Origin: Membranipora membranacea
Taxonomy: Eukaryota; Bryozoa; Gymnolaemata; Cheilostomatida; Membraniporidae
Assembly (NCBI GenBank): GCA_914767715.1
Contig: OU612072.1
Coordinates: 4,526,001 to 4,590,000 of the forward strand
DNA length: 64,000 bases
Reading direction: 5' to 3'
Shown: positions 22,480-34,374 of the stretch, one piece after another
Layout of the letters: each line of letters opens with the position of its first letter
How positions within the stretch are numbered: position 1 is the stretch's first letter
Position numbers and translations under genes: made by a program
Notes under the pieces: model-generated
What the model was told of the DNA's origin: nothing
The model's database searches: none
Seen by the model: the letters and a program-made list of their open reading frames with translations, nothing else

Positions 22480-22923
22480 CCAATATTCAGACACCGATAA
22501 AACACAACTCGAGAGGATCCAGCGCTCTGCTACTCGGATTGTGCTGCCATTCTTTGACAACTACGAGCAGAAGCTGGACCATCTAGCACTGCCACCCATC
22601 ACAACTTTCCTGCACACCACTTGCAGTGAACATTTCACTAGAATAGCTGACAACGATAATCACCCCTTGAACTCTTGTATTAAAATAAACACAAACAGAA
22701 CATCTGCTCGTAGAGCAAAAATAGATAAATATAGGCCATCCAAGTGTAGAACAACCAAAAGACAAAATACTTTTTTTGAATTTTATATGCGATTTTTTAA
22801 CTAATGCAGCTCAAATTCCTTTTATTTTTATTTTTCCATGAACGTGCCTTACATTCGATGCTATCAACCTATCACAGGATGGATATTAGAATTTAGGCAA
22901 TAAACAAACTTCAAACTTCAAAC
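22480..22923 (+). mobile_element. 5'-truncated CR1-like non-LTR fragment (3' end)
   Basis: An ORF of about 105 residues encodes the very C-terminus of a reverse transcriptase protein (LERIQRSATRIVLPFFDNYE ... KYRPSKCRT ... FFEFYMRFFN stop at 22,802). After a ~100-base 3' UTR it ends in the simple repeat AAACTTCAAACTTCAAAC. The same C-terminus and a sister tail (CAAACAT units) occur at 34,988-35,382, so both are one family. It sits inside an exon of the ISL2EU transposase on the opposite strand. Confidence 0.8.
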
Positions 22924-23716
22924 AGGGTGAGTGAGGAGTGGGGAGTGAGGTGTAGAAATGTACAGATTTATCTGAGTCAAGAAGCTGCTTATGTTTTGGG
23001 TTAAGAAAGTGTTGGAGCTGTTTTATTTTGGCCTTCAGCTGTAGATAATGATTAGTAGCTTTGTTGCCTTTTTTGTGCTTTTGCCTAATTTTATTAAGCA
23101 CATTATGGTTTGGCCTAGCGACCTCCTCTATTTCTATTTCATTGTCTGGCTGAATCTTTTGTTTAATTTCCACATGACTGTCTGATTTCGGCTTAGCTGT
23201 TCCTGCTGTGGTTTCAGGTGTTTTTTTTGCTACTACAGCAGCCTCTGCCTTAGGCGCTATTATTTTAACCAGGCGATCATAAGGTATTTCACAATGTGCA
23301 AGTTTCTGCTTAGCAGGTTCATGACCGATAGAAGTGATGGTTTCGGGTTCTCTTGAGTTGGCTGGCCATCAACAAAATGCACAGAGCATATCCTATCACT
23401 TTTAGTAGGAAACCAGAGCGTTCCATTTTTCCTCTTTCGATTGATGAGGACACACCATTCTCGTAGAGTTAGTTGATCCTTAGGGAACCGGATATGTGTG
23501 TATGGTGGAGGACATGGACAGTCACCTAAATGAAATGTTAGCAAATTCTCATTAAAACAGAGATGTTTGTTTGTCTGCCTGCCTGCTATCTATCACTATC
23601 ATTATTACAATTAAACCATTGATCTGTATTTTATTGTTTCCTCATATTTTTCTCCCAATAATTTAGGCTTAAATCCAACTCACATGGAAAATCCTAGAAG
23701 AGCCAAAATATAACAC

Positions 23717-23736
23717 AATGACGTCATGACGTCATT
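23717..23736. promoter_or_regulatory. Tandem full CRE sites in a 20-bp palindrome
   Basis: AATGACGTCATGACGTCATT is a perfect palindrome containing two abutting TGACGTCA sites (23,719-23,726 and 23,727-23,734), the consensus for CREB/ATF bZIP proteins. It lies ~190 bases upstream of the first recognised transposase exon (minus strand) and ~200 bases inside the right terminal repeat, so it may belong to the element's promoter. Confidence 0.5.
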
Positions 23737-23931
23737 CTGAAACCAGTATTTTCAGACTCTGTGTTCGCTTAGCTTTCCAACAATATATAACGTGTCCAAA
23801 TCGGTCAGCGTTGGTATCCTAACTTTGATATCACCGTTCAACTTACATAGGAAGATGGATTAAAAATATTATATTAACTTACATTTTTTAGTACCAAACC
23901 AGAGAGCGGGCAACTCCAAAATTAGCCTCAA

Positions 23932-23954
23932 ATTGGAGCTCAGAAAACTGTCTA
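23932..23954 (-). repeat. Right terminal inverted repeat of the ISL2EU-type element
   Basis: The reverse complement starts TAGACAGTTTTCTGAGCTCC. It matches 61,413-61,435 with one mismatch over 23 bases. It is the only match to that sequence I saw in the middle region, at the expected position outside the transposase gene. Confidence 0.65.
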
Positions 23955-24237
23955 TATATGGAAGAGACAAATTTCTGCAACTCTGAATCACCTGTTTTAT
24001 GGTTTGTTGACTACACAGGCAAATCCATATCCTGCATTATGGCTAAAATTGATGTTGTCACCAATTCTCTTTTGAATTTACCTTGTCTCCTATCAATCAA
24101 CACAACCTCATTGAAAGGTCATATTCCATAGGATGAGATTTAACTTGTACAAAATTCTAAAACTCAAAAATCTGATGGAGGTCTGAATTGATGTGTAATG
24201 CCTCGTTTGAACTGCAATATTTTCGTTTTTAGGCTGC

Positions 24238-24306
24238 CCAAAGACCGAAGCATGTTATAGCTTAAACATAAGTAACTGCCTGACTTTAACATGCTATGCT
24301 CTTTGG
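24238..24306. repeat. Short imperfect hairpin
   Basis: CCAAAGACCGAAGCATGTTA pairs with TAACATGCTATGCTCTTTGG across a ~29-base loop, 17 of 20 positions. It lies outside the ISL2EU end, in 23,955-25,430, where I otherwise see nothing but AT-rich sequence. Confidence 0.5.
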
Positions 24307-25432
24307 GTAGTCTATAAGCATAGCTTCCCGGGTCTGTATTTTTCATATTATCTTCAAGAACAAATGTGTCGGCATCAAGTGAACTGGCCAAGGTATTGAG
24401 GATGTTCTTTGGTATTGTCTATTTTCACCTTTTGCAATGTTATTGGGTGTCTAGTTTGATATTGCAAATATTATTTTGACACAAGTATATTCACACTACT
24501 ATGTTGTCTTCTCTTACTGTGATGTGAGACAATTTGAAGACTGCTTGCGACCTTTGGCATCATGAAAGCTTTCAAGTGGGCAGCCCTAGGGATATTGTCA
24601 CTGATTTATAATACATGGATTGGTGTTTTTTTGCAGCTGGTGGAGATTTCTGCTATACTTGGCACAGCTCCAAAAATATTGCTGTTTTCTGACTGAACAC
24701 AACAATTTGTGTTGTTATTGGCTCGTAATAGATGCCAAAGAGTAAGCCACAGCTCAGTTTATTAAGCACATTTATTCATTTTGTTCATGTTTATATTTTT
24801 TTATATCTATCCCAAACTATTTGAAGGGAAATTATTTACAACAATCAATAAAGGACAAATAAAAAATAAGATAGTTATATTTCTACAGGTTGACTTTGTT
24901 CTGAAAGAAGAAGTGGGCCGCCATCTTTGAAAAGACCGGTGTTTTAAAACCTCTTGGATCAATGGAAGAGCAACTCCAAATTATCCTAGCCTAAGAATCG
25001 GCATCCAGAATTTTTTTACTGCAACCACCTGCACAGCTCATGCCAATAATCTGCTTATTACCCAAGTTATATCTTCTGATTAAGCAACCAAGACAGATAC
25101 ACATATCAAGCTGGTGTCAGCCTGATCTGTCTAGATATGCTAAGATTTTGTTCTGCAGTTATTCTTGATGGTGCAGGGCACCCAGTTGTCCTGTGTAGGG
25201 AAATGCAACTCCTGAATAAGCTATGCATACTTCATACTAGATTGCAAAATTTGTCATTGTGGCCAAAATCTTGTGCATATAAATCCTGCTAAGGGTTAAT
25301 CAGGGCAACCTACCTCACTTAGGAGTCACCAAGATTCTCAAACCACCTTTTCTTGGCAACTCTTTTCACAATTCAATACGATAAACCCATGACAGATGGT
25401 TTAATTCTATAAATTGCATTGAGTTAGGTAAC

Positions 25433-28400
25433 ATGGGTAAACGACAGCGGTGTCTTGTCTGCAAGGCGGTAAGGAAAGACCGGAAAGATAAAGACTTCCG
25501 ACCTCACCATGTGTAAGTTATTCAGTGTAGCATCTGTTTATAATGTATGACACAACAAAACAATTTTGTAGCACTATTACGTGCTGCCAACAATTTTGTT
25601 GTTGACATCACTAGATGTGTGCTAAGGTGTACTGGATGATATAGGTGACTCACTCAAGCATCAAATCTTTTATTTAGTAATGTTACTGAGGAGACCAACT
25701 ATGTCATCAGACAACTAAAACGGTTTAAACTTGGTGCTCGTTTCTTTACTCAGGAAAAATAACTAGATACAATTTCAATTCAGTACAAAATAGAATTCAA
25801 GCAGGCATGTTGTTTCTTCATACTGTCATCTCCATCACAGGGTTACAGCTGACAAGTTCTGGTGGCTTAAACATTTGAACATAAGTTCAAAAGACATTGA
25901 TCTAGCTACCGCTTCCGTGTGCAGCCTGCACTTTCCAACAGAAAGCTATCTGGATGAAGCGAAGGGCTTGCTCTATTCCATTGCCTGTCCTGTAAGTATC
26001 TAGCCACCTCGATCTGTAAATATAGGCAAATTCTTGCAATTCTTGTTTCACTTCCTGGAAATACCGCACCAAATAAGTAGTGGGTCATATGCAATTGTGA
26101 GTATAAAGCTAAACTATTGCGGGTACAGACTCACTCAGTAACTTTCATATCTTACTTTTAACTGAGAGATGGTTTGCATCATTTAACATAAATGATTCTT
26201 GTCCTGTTGGGTCATTTTTACCTTTGCCAAATCCCTTCATTTGTAGATTTTACCGTCTTATCAAGAGGATCACGCTTACAATAAGCCCCCACACATGACT
26301 CCTGTAAGTCTGACTGACATTAGTATTTCTTAGTTGTACATGTTCTTTGCTGAATTTTGCACAAAGCTGCCATTCACATGAGAGTTAAGAAAAACAAAAT
26401 AGCCACATCATAATAGAGAAATTCTTTAAAGACAATGTGTCAAGACCAAAAATCAGAAATCTTTCTTTTTCAGGATACCATCCAGAGTACCCCTAAAGGA
26501 GCAACAACACTTACAGACCTACTAGGAACGGTGAGCAAAGTTAACAGTTTGCAAATGTGTGGTATGACTGATGGTACCTCCATAGGTATCTATGTGTTGG
26601 TAATAAGTCATTCTTTACTTTCTGACACACTGGTTATAGACTTTCAAAAATTCCGTAAGCTTAGAGACATTATCTAGTAGATTATGTGTTAGTTATTTAA
26701 TGAAATACCTGATGACGATGACGATGACGAGTGAAGGATTAGAGGGTGACAATGACAAAGAAGAGCTGCCCACAATGACACAGTTACAGGAGCCACCTGG
26801 AATTAATGTAAGATATAGTACATTTTTGGCTAATTTACAGCAATCACAAATTAAGTCTCGTTTCATCATATTCTATGAAACAGGAGTTGTGCTTCCCTTG
26901 ACACATATGAGGCAACTCCTAATCCGTTTCAAAAATTATAAATTATTTCAGTTGTTACCCATGTCCAATGCCAATGTCCAAATGCACCTTTTGTTCATAC
27001 ATGAAGCTTACTCATATGTTTTACAATGCCAATTGTAGAACACTTCGACACCTGAGGCCGCTACCACTCTGCAGGATCTGCTAAGTCAGGTAAGATTTTC
27101 GTGTAAATATAAAAAGATAAACATAGCAGGTTGTGATGAACATCCTGGATGAAAAATAAGGTGTCTACTTGTAAGATTAGGCTTGTATACATGTTTGTCA
27201 CCAAGCGTAAACTGACAATATTGTCTTGATTGACAATCTACAACTGCTATAAAATCTTATCTGTGATTTACTTAGAGTTTTATTTTTCATAGACCGAGCT
27301 CACTGAGCCTGAGCTGTTGATTCCCTCATCAGTGACTGCATTCTCAAAGATGAAGGTAAAGTGAATTATTGTGCCCTTAAATAATAAAGCATTGCATTTA
27401 AATAGTGTAACCTGCATCATTGATCTTGAAGTATAGATACTTGCATTGCCATATATAATAGCATTGTAAGTTTTGGCTTAAAACTATCAGTGACTCAAAG
27501 ATATCAAGTTTCATCTCAGCGATGTGTCTGATATTACACACATATAAAACCCCTACATAATGTTACCAAATTGCATAGTAGATTTATTGGAAGTATTTTG
27601 GATCGTAGGGGTAGTCTAAATTGCTAGAAAATTTAGACCACTAACAAATTCATAACATAATTTGTCATCATTGTGTTGGAATTTTGTCTTGCAGGCCGAG
27701 CCGACTGAGGATGAGTTGTTGATCGCCTCCGAAGAGTCCCTCTCCTCAGTGACTGTCTTCTCAAAAGTGAAGGTAAAGTAAACTTTTGTGCATCCTTATT
27801 TGTATCATTGAGACTTCCAGGTCATTGAACAATAATTCACGTCTCAACAAATCAAACTTACCGAATTCCAACTCATATTTGATTTTTTTCCTGCAGGTTG
27901 AGCCAGTTTCAGTAACAGAACATGTACCATCTGCTATCAAAGAAGTACTACCTCCTCCCTCTATGTCTCCTGGAACTCCAACTACTATTGCTGAGGTCCT
28001 AAAATCAGCAGCAGCATTGGTAAGGGCATCAATCCCAATAATTAATCACTCCATCGAGTTCAACGATACAGCACACGATCAGCACATTGACACAATATTG
28101 TCAATCGCAAAGCTGGGTAAGGATTTGTCGGTACCTAAGAAACACCAATCCTATTTATTACCTATATTGTTGTTCTGTTACAGACAGGATACGATTATGA
28201 GTTGCCCGAACTCCCAACACTCCATCCTTGCTCTCCAGATTTGAAACATGACACAACCGAAGTAGTTTACCCCCCAATCACGATCACATCCACTCTGAGT
28301 CTCACAAGCGTATTACCTGTTAAGAAAACAAGTATAGAAAAGGTTAGTATGTCGGTAGTTACGAAAGTTGCAGTATCCTTGGCAATTATATCATCCACTA

Positions 28401-31400
28401 CTCAAAAATCTCAAATAATTCCTGACAAGTATCAGTTGTGTAAATATATATATATTCTTTCATGCATTATTTACAGGCACACCAGAGTTAAACCTGATTG
28501 AATATCAATAAATTGATGTTGGTATCATTTGTCAAGAATATATTTTCCTAGGGTGATGAAGTCAGGACACACAACGACCACCACTCATATGCAATTCCAC
28601 GCACAGAAACAGGTCATGTTGAGTATCTTAGAAGAATACTCGAGCGGAGTAGGAGTAAAGCCAACAACATCAGCAAAATAAATAAAAGAATGAAGAAGCA
28701 ATTAACAACTATAAAAGCTGAACTGGAAGCAGCCCATAAGATGAATGAAACCTTAAGAGAGGAACTCAATAACTTTCAAGGTATGTGCAGTCTCAGCACT
28801 TCTATACCTGCTGCTATTTGAGCTGACATGGTTTGCCATAGCTGTCGCACATTGTTGAACATCTAGGAGTTATCAGCTCTTTTTGCACCCACAGGTAACT
28901 CCAAATCTAATTTTAGGAAAAATCAAGATTAAATTGCGCTAAATAGATGGTTATTCAGCCTGCCTCACAATGTTATATCATTTCTTATTCATAGATTTCC
29001 CTATGACACTATTTCGGACAAATAAGGAATATAGCCAAGAACAGAGACGTTTTGCATTAACTATGCACCTCTATGGACCAAAAGCATACGATTACTTAAG
29101 GATGTCGGTCAAACTCAAGCTACCCTGCACTAGAACATTACAACAGTGAGTCAATAGAGGTTATGTGCCAATCCACCATCGTCCAGATTATAATTGGAAT
29201 GAGTAAATAATTAGCAACCCATCTCAACAGTTGGGATTTTTATCAAACCCTTGCTTTTTAAGACCTTGGTGAACCAGGGTAGGTCTGGACCCAGTTTACC
29301 ATACAACCTCTACACTCATCACAATTCACCTTCTCAGTTCTGTCATGATCTTTTTTTGTAGATGGCTCTCAACAGTCGATGACAATCCAGGTGTGTGCGC
29401 ACATGTGCTAGATTCTCTAAAAAAATCAAAGGAAACAGACAATGAAAACTATAAACACTGTGTGCTACTTGTGGATGAGATGTCCATAAAAAACACACAA
29501 CATGGTTGCCCTCTAAAAAGAAGTTTGTGGGACATGTTGTGCTAGGGGGGGAAGTGGGACAGGACAAAGAAAAAATGGCAACTAATTCGCTAGTTGTCAT
29601 GGCTGTAGGACTGAAAAAAAAATGGAAGGTCCCAGTTAGCTTTCATTTCACAGCAGGACTAAATGCGGAAACATTGGCAGTAATAATAAAACAGGCCATC
29701 TCAGCGTTGAGGGATATTGGGATCGGAGTGAAGGTATTAATAACGGATGGTCTTAGAACAAATTTATCAGCTATGGAGAAGCTGGGATGTGATTTTTCGA
29801 AGGGCCAGTTCTTTTTCAGACACTAAGGGACAGATATATGTTGTATGCTAGACCAGGTACACATGGTGAAGGTGTTGAGGAATGTCTGGGCCAGGTTGGG
29901 GGAGATACATGGACCACATGGTGTGGCACGCTGGTCAGATATAGAAAATCTAGTTAAACTGCAGGTGAGATAAATATATTTGTCAAAAAATGTTAAATAT
30001 AGATAGCTGTCAAAATGCCTGTTTCTCTCTCATGTAACTAAACACCTGCCTGCCTGATAATAACTAAAGGTTAGTTTCTTCCTCATTGTTGATCGGGGAT
30101 TAGTGAGTTTATGGATGTTATGACTTGATGTTTTCAGGAGTCAGGCCATCTTTATCTGGGAAACAAACCTACAAAGCAACATGTCGACTTTAAGCAGAAC
30201 ATTATGAAGGTTCGTCTCGCCGTCCAAGTGTTTAGTCAGTCTGTTGCTGATGCCCTAACTACTCTATCCACAATGTCAGCTTACCCTCAATTCAAAGACG
30301 TGAAAGGCACCGCGGAGCTTTTGAGGGTGAGTAGAAGTTAGTATACAATATCTGAGACATTCTTCTGGCGTCAATGCTTCTTCATGGCTTGATTATAGTC
30401 TGGGCCAGTCTAACCTGAAAAATAATCAAGACACATCTCATTACACTTTCAAAGCAGTCACATTTTACATTCACATCACTTACTGTCATGGGTGTCTGTA
30501 CATATATATGTATATGTGTATCAGGGCATATTGGACTAAGGACATCAACCAGAATGTCTATGTATGTTGTCATACATGATCATGTTTAAATTGCAGAAAT
30601 ATGATGAACTGTTCGACATTCAGAATAGCCACAGTCCCTTCGGGAAGTACACTAAATCTCCACTACGCCAATCGAACTGGGAAAATAAGAAAGATTTTCT
30701 AAATGGAATGTCGAGCTTCATTGAGCAGCTGACGGACAGCTCTGGGAATACTTTGGTAAACAGTACTAGGTGAGCATTACAGTCAATTGCCACAATTCCA
30801 TGTGCAGCATCTGAGTAACCCTCAAGTGTGAGCCCTGAACCAACTCAGGTTTATCCTAAAACAGTAATGGCTGTGATATTTTGAATGATATTATTTTGTC
30901 TGCAGATGAGGATGCCTCCAGTTCAAGAGTACAGTGTCATTAGCATTATTGACTGATTGAAATGCTAGTCTTTGCGTTTTCATACATTACAGTAAGACAA
31001 GCTTCAAAGGATTTCTCTCCGGTATTAAGACTCTGAATAAAATTGTACCTGAGCTACTTCAAGACCAGCCGTATGTATTGACGTACAAACTATCACAAGA
31101 CCATCTAGAGCTGTTCTTTGATGCTGTGCGGAAAGCTGGTAAGTGCTGCTAAGTGCTCAGTTTAACAGGGTCTTGCTCTGCCCGAGTTCACAAATAAGGC
31201 TATGATCATATCAATGCTGGATAAGCATCGAATCATGAGTTGGCTATGATATCAAACTTATCAATGATGATCAAGATCACATGAAGTAGAGACTAACGAC
31301 TCAATTTACGCAGTTGGATAAATTACTTCCTCTTATGATTTTCCCACAGGAGGGTGGAATAATAACCCCACCGCGTATCATTTTCGCAAAGTGATGAGGC

Positions 31401-32480
31401 CTCTGATGGTGCATGCTGGTCAGTTGCCATCAAGAAATGGGAACTGCCAGAAATTTGATGATGTGGATGTAGACATGCTCAACGGTGTATACAGTGTATC
31501 AGCCGAGATGATGACAATCCAACAGGAAGAGGAACCAATCCAGATTTATGAAATGTCCTGCATAGGATATATCGCTGGGTATGTAAAATAACTAAATTAG
31601 GCAGTCATTTCTTTAGATCTATATACACAGTGCAGGTCACTTAATTCAAACCTCTGGGGACTGCAAAAAAATTCTCCTTATTAAGCAGAGTTTGAATTAA
31701 GTGACATTAGAATGCATTGAGATCTGGCTGAAGGGACCAATTAACAGGAGTTCTGAATGATAAAGTCTCAGTTAAACAGGCTTACACTGTGTAACACATT
31801 TTGCTCATCAAGCTATCAGATATGTAATGGGTTGTCTCATCTGTTAAGATCCTTGATCAATGAATAAAGACCACTATATATATATACTTTGGAGTCAATA
31901 GTATAAGAAAGACATATCTAAGATTTATTCTAGAAGAGAGTGGACGAGTCCCAATATTCCTAATGTTTCCAATGACACACACCTAGTTTCAATTTTTTTA
32001 TTTTCCAGATTCATAACTAAGGCCCTCAAGCTCAACTACACTGAATGTCAAAATCTAATAGTCGAACCAGCCAAATTCAGAGCTAGAATGCAGGATGACA
32101 ACGAACTATTTAATAGACTGACAATCAATAAGGATGAAGGAGGTTTGTCATACCCTACGGCGTTCATGGTGAAGGTAGTTACTGCAGCAGAAAAAGTTGT
32201 ACAGTTGTCAACTAAACTGAATGGCCTCAACAGTCTCACAATAAATCAACTTAATTACCAGGTATTATCCGCAATCGGCCCGCCACCTCAACATTTCATC
32301 CAGCATGCTAAAGACACTCAGCATGGTTGTAGTAACCACTACTACACAGTTGTTAAAAACAATTTAGAACGTTTCTTAAAAACTAGACAAAATCACCTCA
32401 GCAAACGAAATAACCTCTCAATGCACGCCAACAAAAAGCGAAACAAACTAACCCGACTAATCATTTTCAGCAATCAGTAG
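25433..32480 (+). pseudogene. THAP9-like / P-element transposase, 18 exons
   Basis: Exons: 25,433-25,512; 25,841-25,991; 26,247-26,303; 26,474-26,530; ~26,745-26,807 (weak acceptor); 27,039-27,089; 27,293-27,355; 27,695-27,772; 27,897-28,019; 28,184-28,342; 28,552-28,780; 28,995-29,145; 29,362-29,964; 30,138-30,326; 30,597-30,769; 30,993-31,138; 31,350-31,578; 32,009-32,480. All junction phases agree. The THAP finger spans exons 1-2 (CLVC ... WWLKHL ... VCSLHF), then a low-complexity linker, a coiled coil (exon 11), FALTMHLYGPKAYDYLR (exon 12) and an RNase-H-type core (LLVDEMSI, VLITDG, CMLDQVHMVKVLRN). Two lesions only, both in exon 13: one A missing from the A-run at 29,488-29,493 and TAA at 29,824-29,826. 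P-family transposases cut and paste DNA with GTP as cofactor; vertebrate THAP9 is the domesticated relative. A sequencing error could explain the A-run indel, but not readily the stop. Confidence 0.85.
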
Positions 32481-34374
32481 ACAGTAAACATCCTTCATCA
32501 CTTCTTCCAGCAACTCTGTATTTTTTTCATTCATTAATTTAATTAGTATGCCATTCCACATTCTTCTCTATCCACATCATAAATATGTTCTAATCTATAA
32601 GTATTAAGTTTGACGTATAGCTATGAAATAATGGATGAATGTATGTTCCACTAACTGATTACGCACTCACTGATATATATACATGCAGTTAAAGGATTGA
32701 ATTGATAAGGATTTCTTATTTTTGTACCAATTTTTTACTCTTCTTTTATTTTTGTTACCTTTCCTTGTTCATTGGCTTGTTTGTTGTTCCACATTTCATT
32801 GATGTAACTACATTATAACAATGAAAGAAAATGAATTCATATGCATGTTGTTAGATGATGGTACTTACCTGACATCTTTGGCATAAGTTCAAAATAAAGG
32901 CAGTCACTGCAGTCTCTCTGTCAACATCCCATCTAGGACCTGTCTGCAAATGGCTACCTTACCTCATGAGAAAACTTCATATAGCCTGTTTTCTCAAACA
33001 ATCTAAATTTCCTATAAGTTCCGGGATACGCCCCACTATCAACTATTTGACATTTGCTGATCAAAAAAGGGGCGGGCCAATAGAAAATTGGAGAGCCAAT
33101 GAAGTGCATTGTAAACAATAAGCACATGGAGTAATACAGCACTATAAAAGCCGTTCACACTTTCTAAGCTAGATATGTATCTCCAATCCATGTATTATAA
33201 ATCAGTGGATATTGTTTAGACAAAGTGTCTGTTATTTAGGCTGAGAAGCCACCTCTATTATATTGTTGCTGCATTTCCCACATCAACTTTGTGTCTTTCC
33301 TATCTGGCATTCTCTAATGACTGGTGATGCCTACTAGTAACGCCAATAGAGCCAATGGTTTTTTCACATTTCCATATAGATATTTGATGATGCACATTTC
33401 CAGATTGACCATATTAATAGTAGCTTACTGACAGCACAACAACTGTTTCATGCACAACTCAAATCAACCGTTTAATCCCGCCCTTGGAACAACTGTATAC
33501 CAAGATGGAGAAAATTGGGAAGAGGTGGTGCCAACATGTCTGCAGGAGGGTTACAAATGAAGATATCAGAATGGTCACAGCAATAATAATGCAGGGAAAC
33601 AGGAAGAGAGCGAGCTCAAAGACAAGAAGTGTTGACACAGTTAAAGGAGCCATGTATAGTTGTGAGTTGAGAGGGACATGTTTCCTTAATAAATCCCCCA
33701 AATGAGAATTAGTAAATTGTTTTCAAGGCTAAGCTAGCAAATTTTTGCTCATTTTATAACTGAAGTATGATCGACTATCACACAGCGAGAATAGTGTCTG
33801 TTCGCAAACGAGGCTGGCAATGTTTTTTTTCGATTATGTCAATAGCCTATATATAGCACACGTCATCTTATCAATGTGGCATACTGTGACATACTGTCAT
33901 ATTTGGCATTTGGCATTAAATCAAGCTGTATCTGGTGGAGAAATTCTGATCTGGCCAAGTAAATTTTTATTTCTGTACGTTTAGATGTGTATTTTATTGC
34001 AATGCTGATAACAACAGGAAGCAATGATGATCAGAATATAGGCCTAAATAATAATAAATCAACAGATGTCAGTCATTCAACTGTGCTATTAAAATAAAAT
34101 ACACATTTCATCTAGCACTTAGGCAGTTCAGTCTATAATAAAGAAGAATAAAATCTAGACATAGACGATTCTAGTGCCATTCCTTATTCATATGAATATC
34201 ATTCTCACACAGCAATGATGATGTCATCCTATCCAGAATGTAGGCCTCATTAAAAATGGATCAAACTATTTAAGTCAACTGCCTAGCAACATAAAATACA
34301 TACACATCTTATCTTGAACATAGTGAATACAGGCTATAATAATATAGTTTAAAATACAGACGTTGATAGAAAAA
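32481..34374. other. No supported gene
   Basis: AT-rich. A promoter-like TATAAAAG stands at 33,143-33,150, with nothing recognisable downstream. About 34,010-34,170 and 34,205-34,370 are loosely repeated (AGCAATGATGAT ... TAGGCCT ... GTCTATAATA). ORFs at 33,459-33,705 on both strands mirror each other and carry no domain. I could not find P-type terminal repeats bounding the preceding transposase gene. Confidence 0.5.

Larger units (their letters stand above)
20372..23525 (-). pseudogene. ISL2EU-type transposase: THAP, coiled coil, HTH, DDE_4
   Basis: Read on the minus strand. The exon from 23,525 encodes the distal half of a THAP zinc finger (IRFPKDQLTLREWC ... DRICSVHF), a linker and a Lys-rich helix (LKAKIKQLQHFLN). 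The next piece, to donor 22,358, encodes LSAKD-like helix-turn-helix sequence (CAKDKILLTLMKLRFDLFHQ). The last exon (21,980 to 20,372) encodes the DDE_4 core: CIIDCPETF (first Asp), AARGF and HVERVIRR (Glu). Lesions: the second catalytic Asp is Ala (GCT, 21,594-21,596; families have ADRGF), one G is missing from a G-run at 21,673-21,678, there is a frameshift between about 23,345 and 23,175, a hAT MITE lies in the last exon and a non-LTR fragment in the middle exon. The first exon with the C-x-C half of THAP was not found. Confidence 0.8.
16020..23954. mobile_element. Decayed ISL2EU-type composite element (YqaJ + THAP-DDE)
   Basis: Two convergent pseudogenes, a SAP-SWIM-YqaJ nuclease (+, 16,275-19,630) and a THAP/DDE_4 transposase (-, 20,372-23,525), lie within one interval. 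The right end is a 23-bp sequence at 23,932-23,954 whose reverse complement begins TAGACAGTTTTCTGAGCTCC. The same sequence with one mismatch stands at 61,413-61,435, upstream of the copy-2 nuclease gene, as the expected left end. In copy 1 the left end was removed by a ~755-bp deletion near 16,018. From memory, ISL2EU elements of other animals have been described with a YqaJ-family nuclease as second protein; the terminal repeats and convergent layout here agree. Confidence 0.65.

Noticed and set aside
24164-24391. 75-codon minus-strand ORF
   Set aside because: Its middle is an imperfect hairpin (24,238-24,306) and it lies outside the transposase gene; no homology seen.
33459-33705. ORFs on both strands, one frame reading GTTVYQDGENWEEVVPTC, somewhat like a VWC-domain start
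   Set aside because: The cysteine pattern is not continued and a stop follows at once; too weak to call.
32481-34000. Search for P-type terminal repeats bounding the THAP9-like gene
   Set aside because: No copy of the CATAGACTTAATATACTACC terminus or any obvious inverted partner was found around 25.4 or 32.5 kb.
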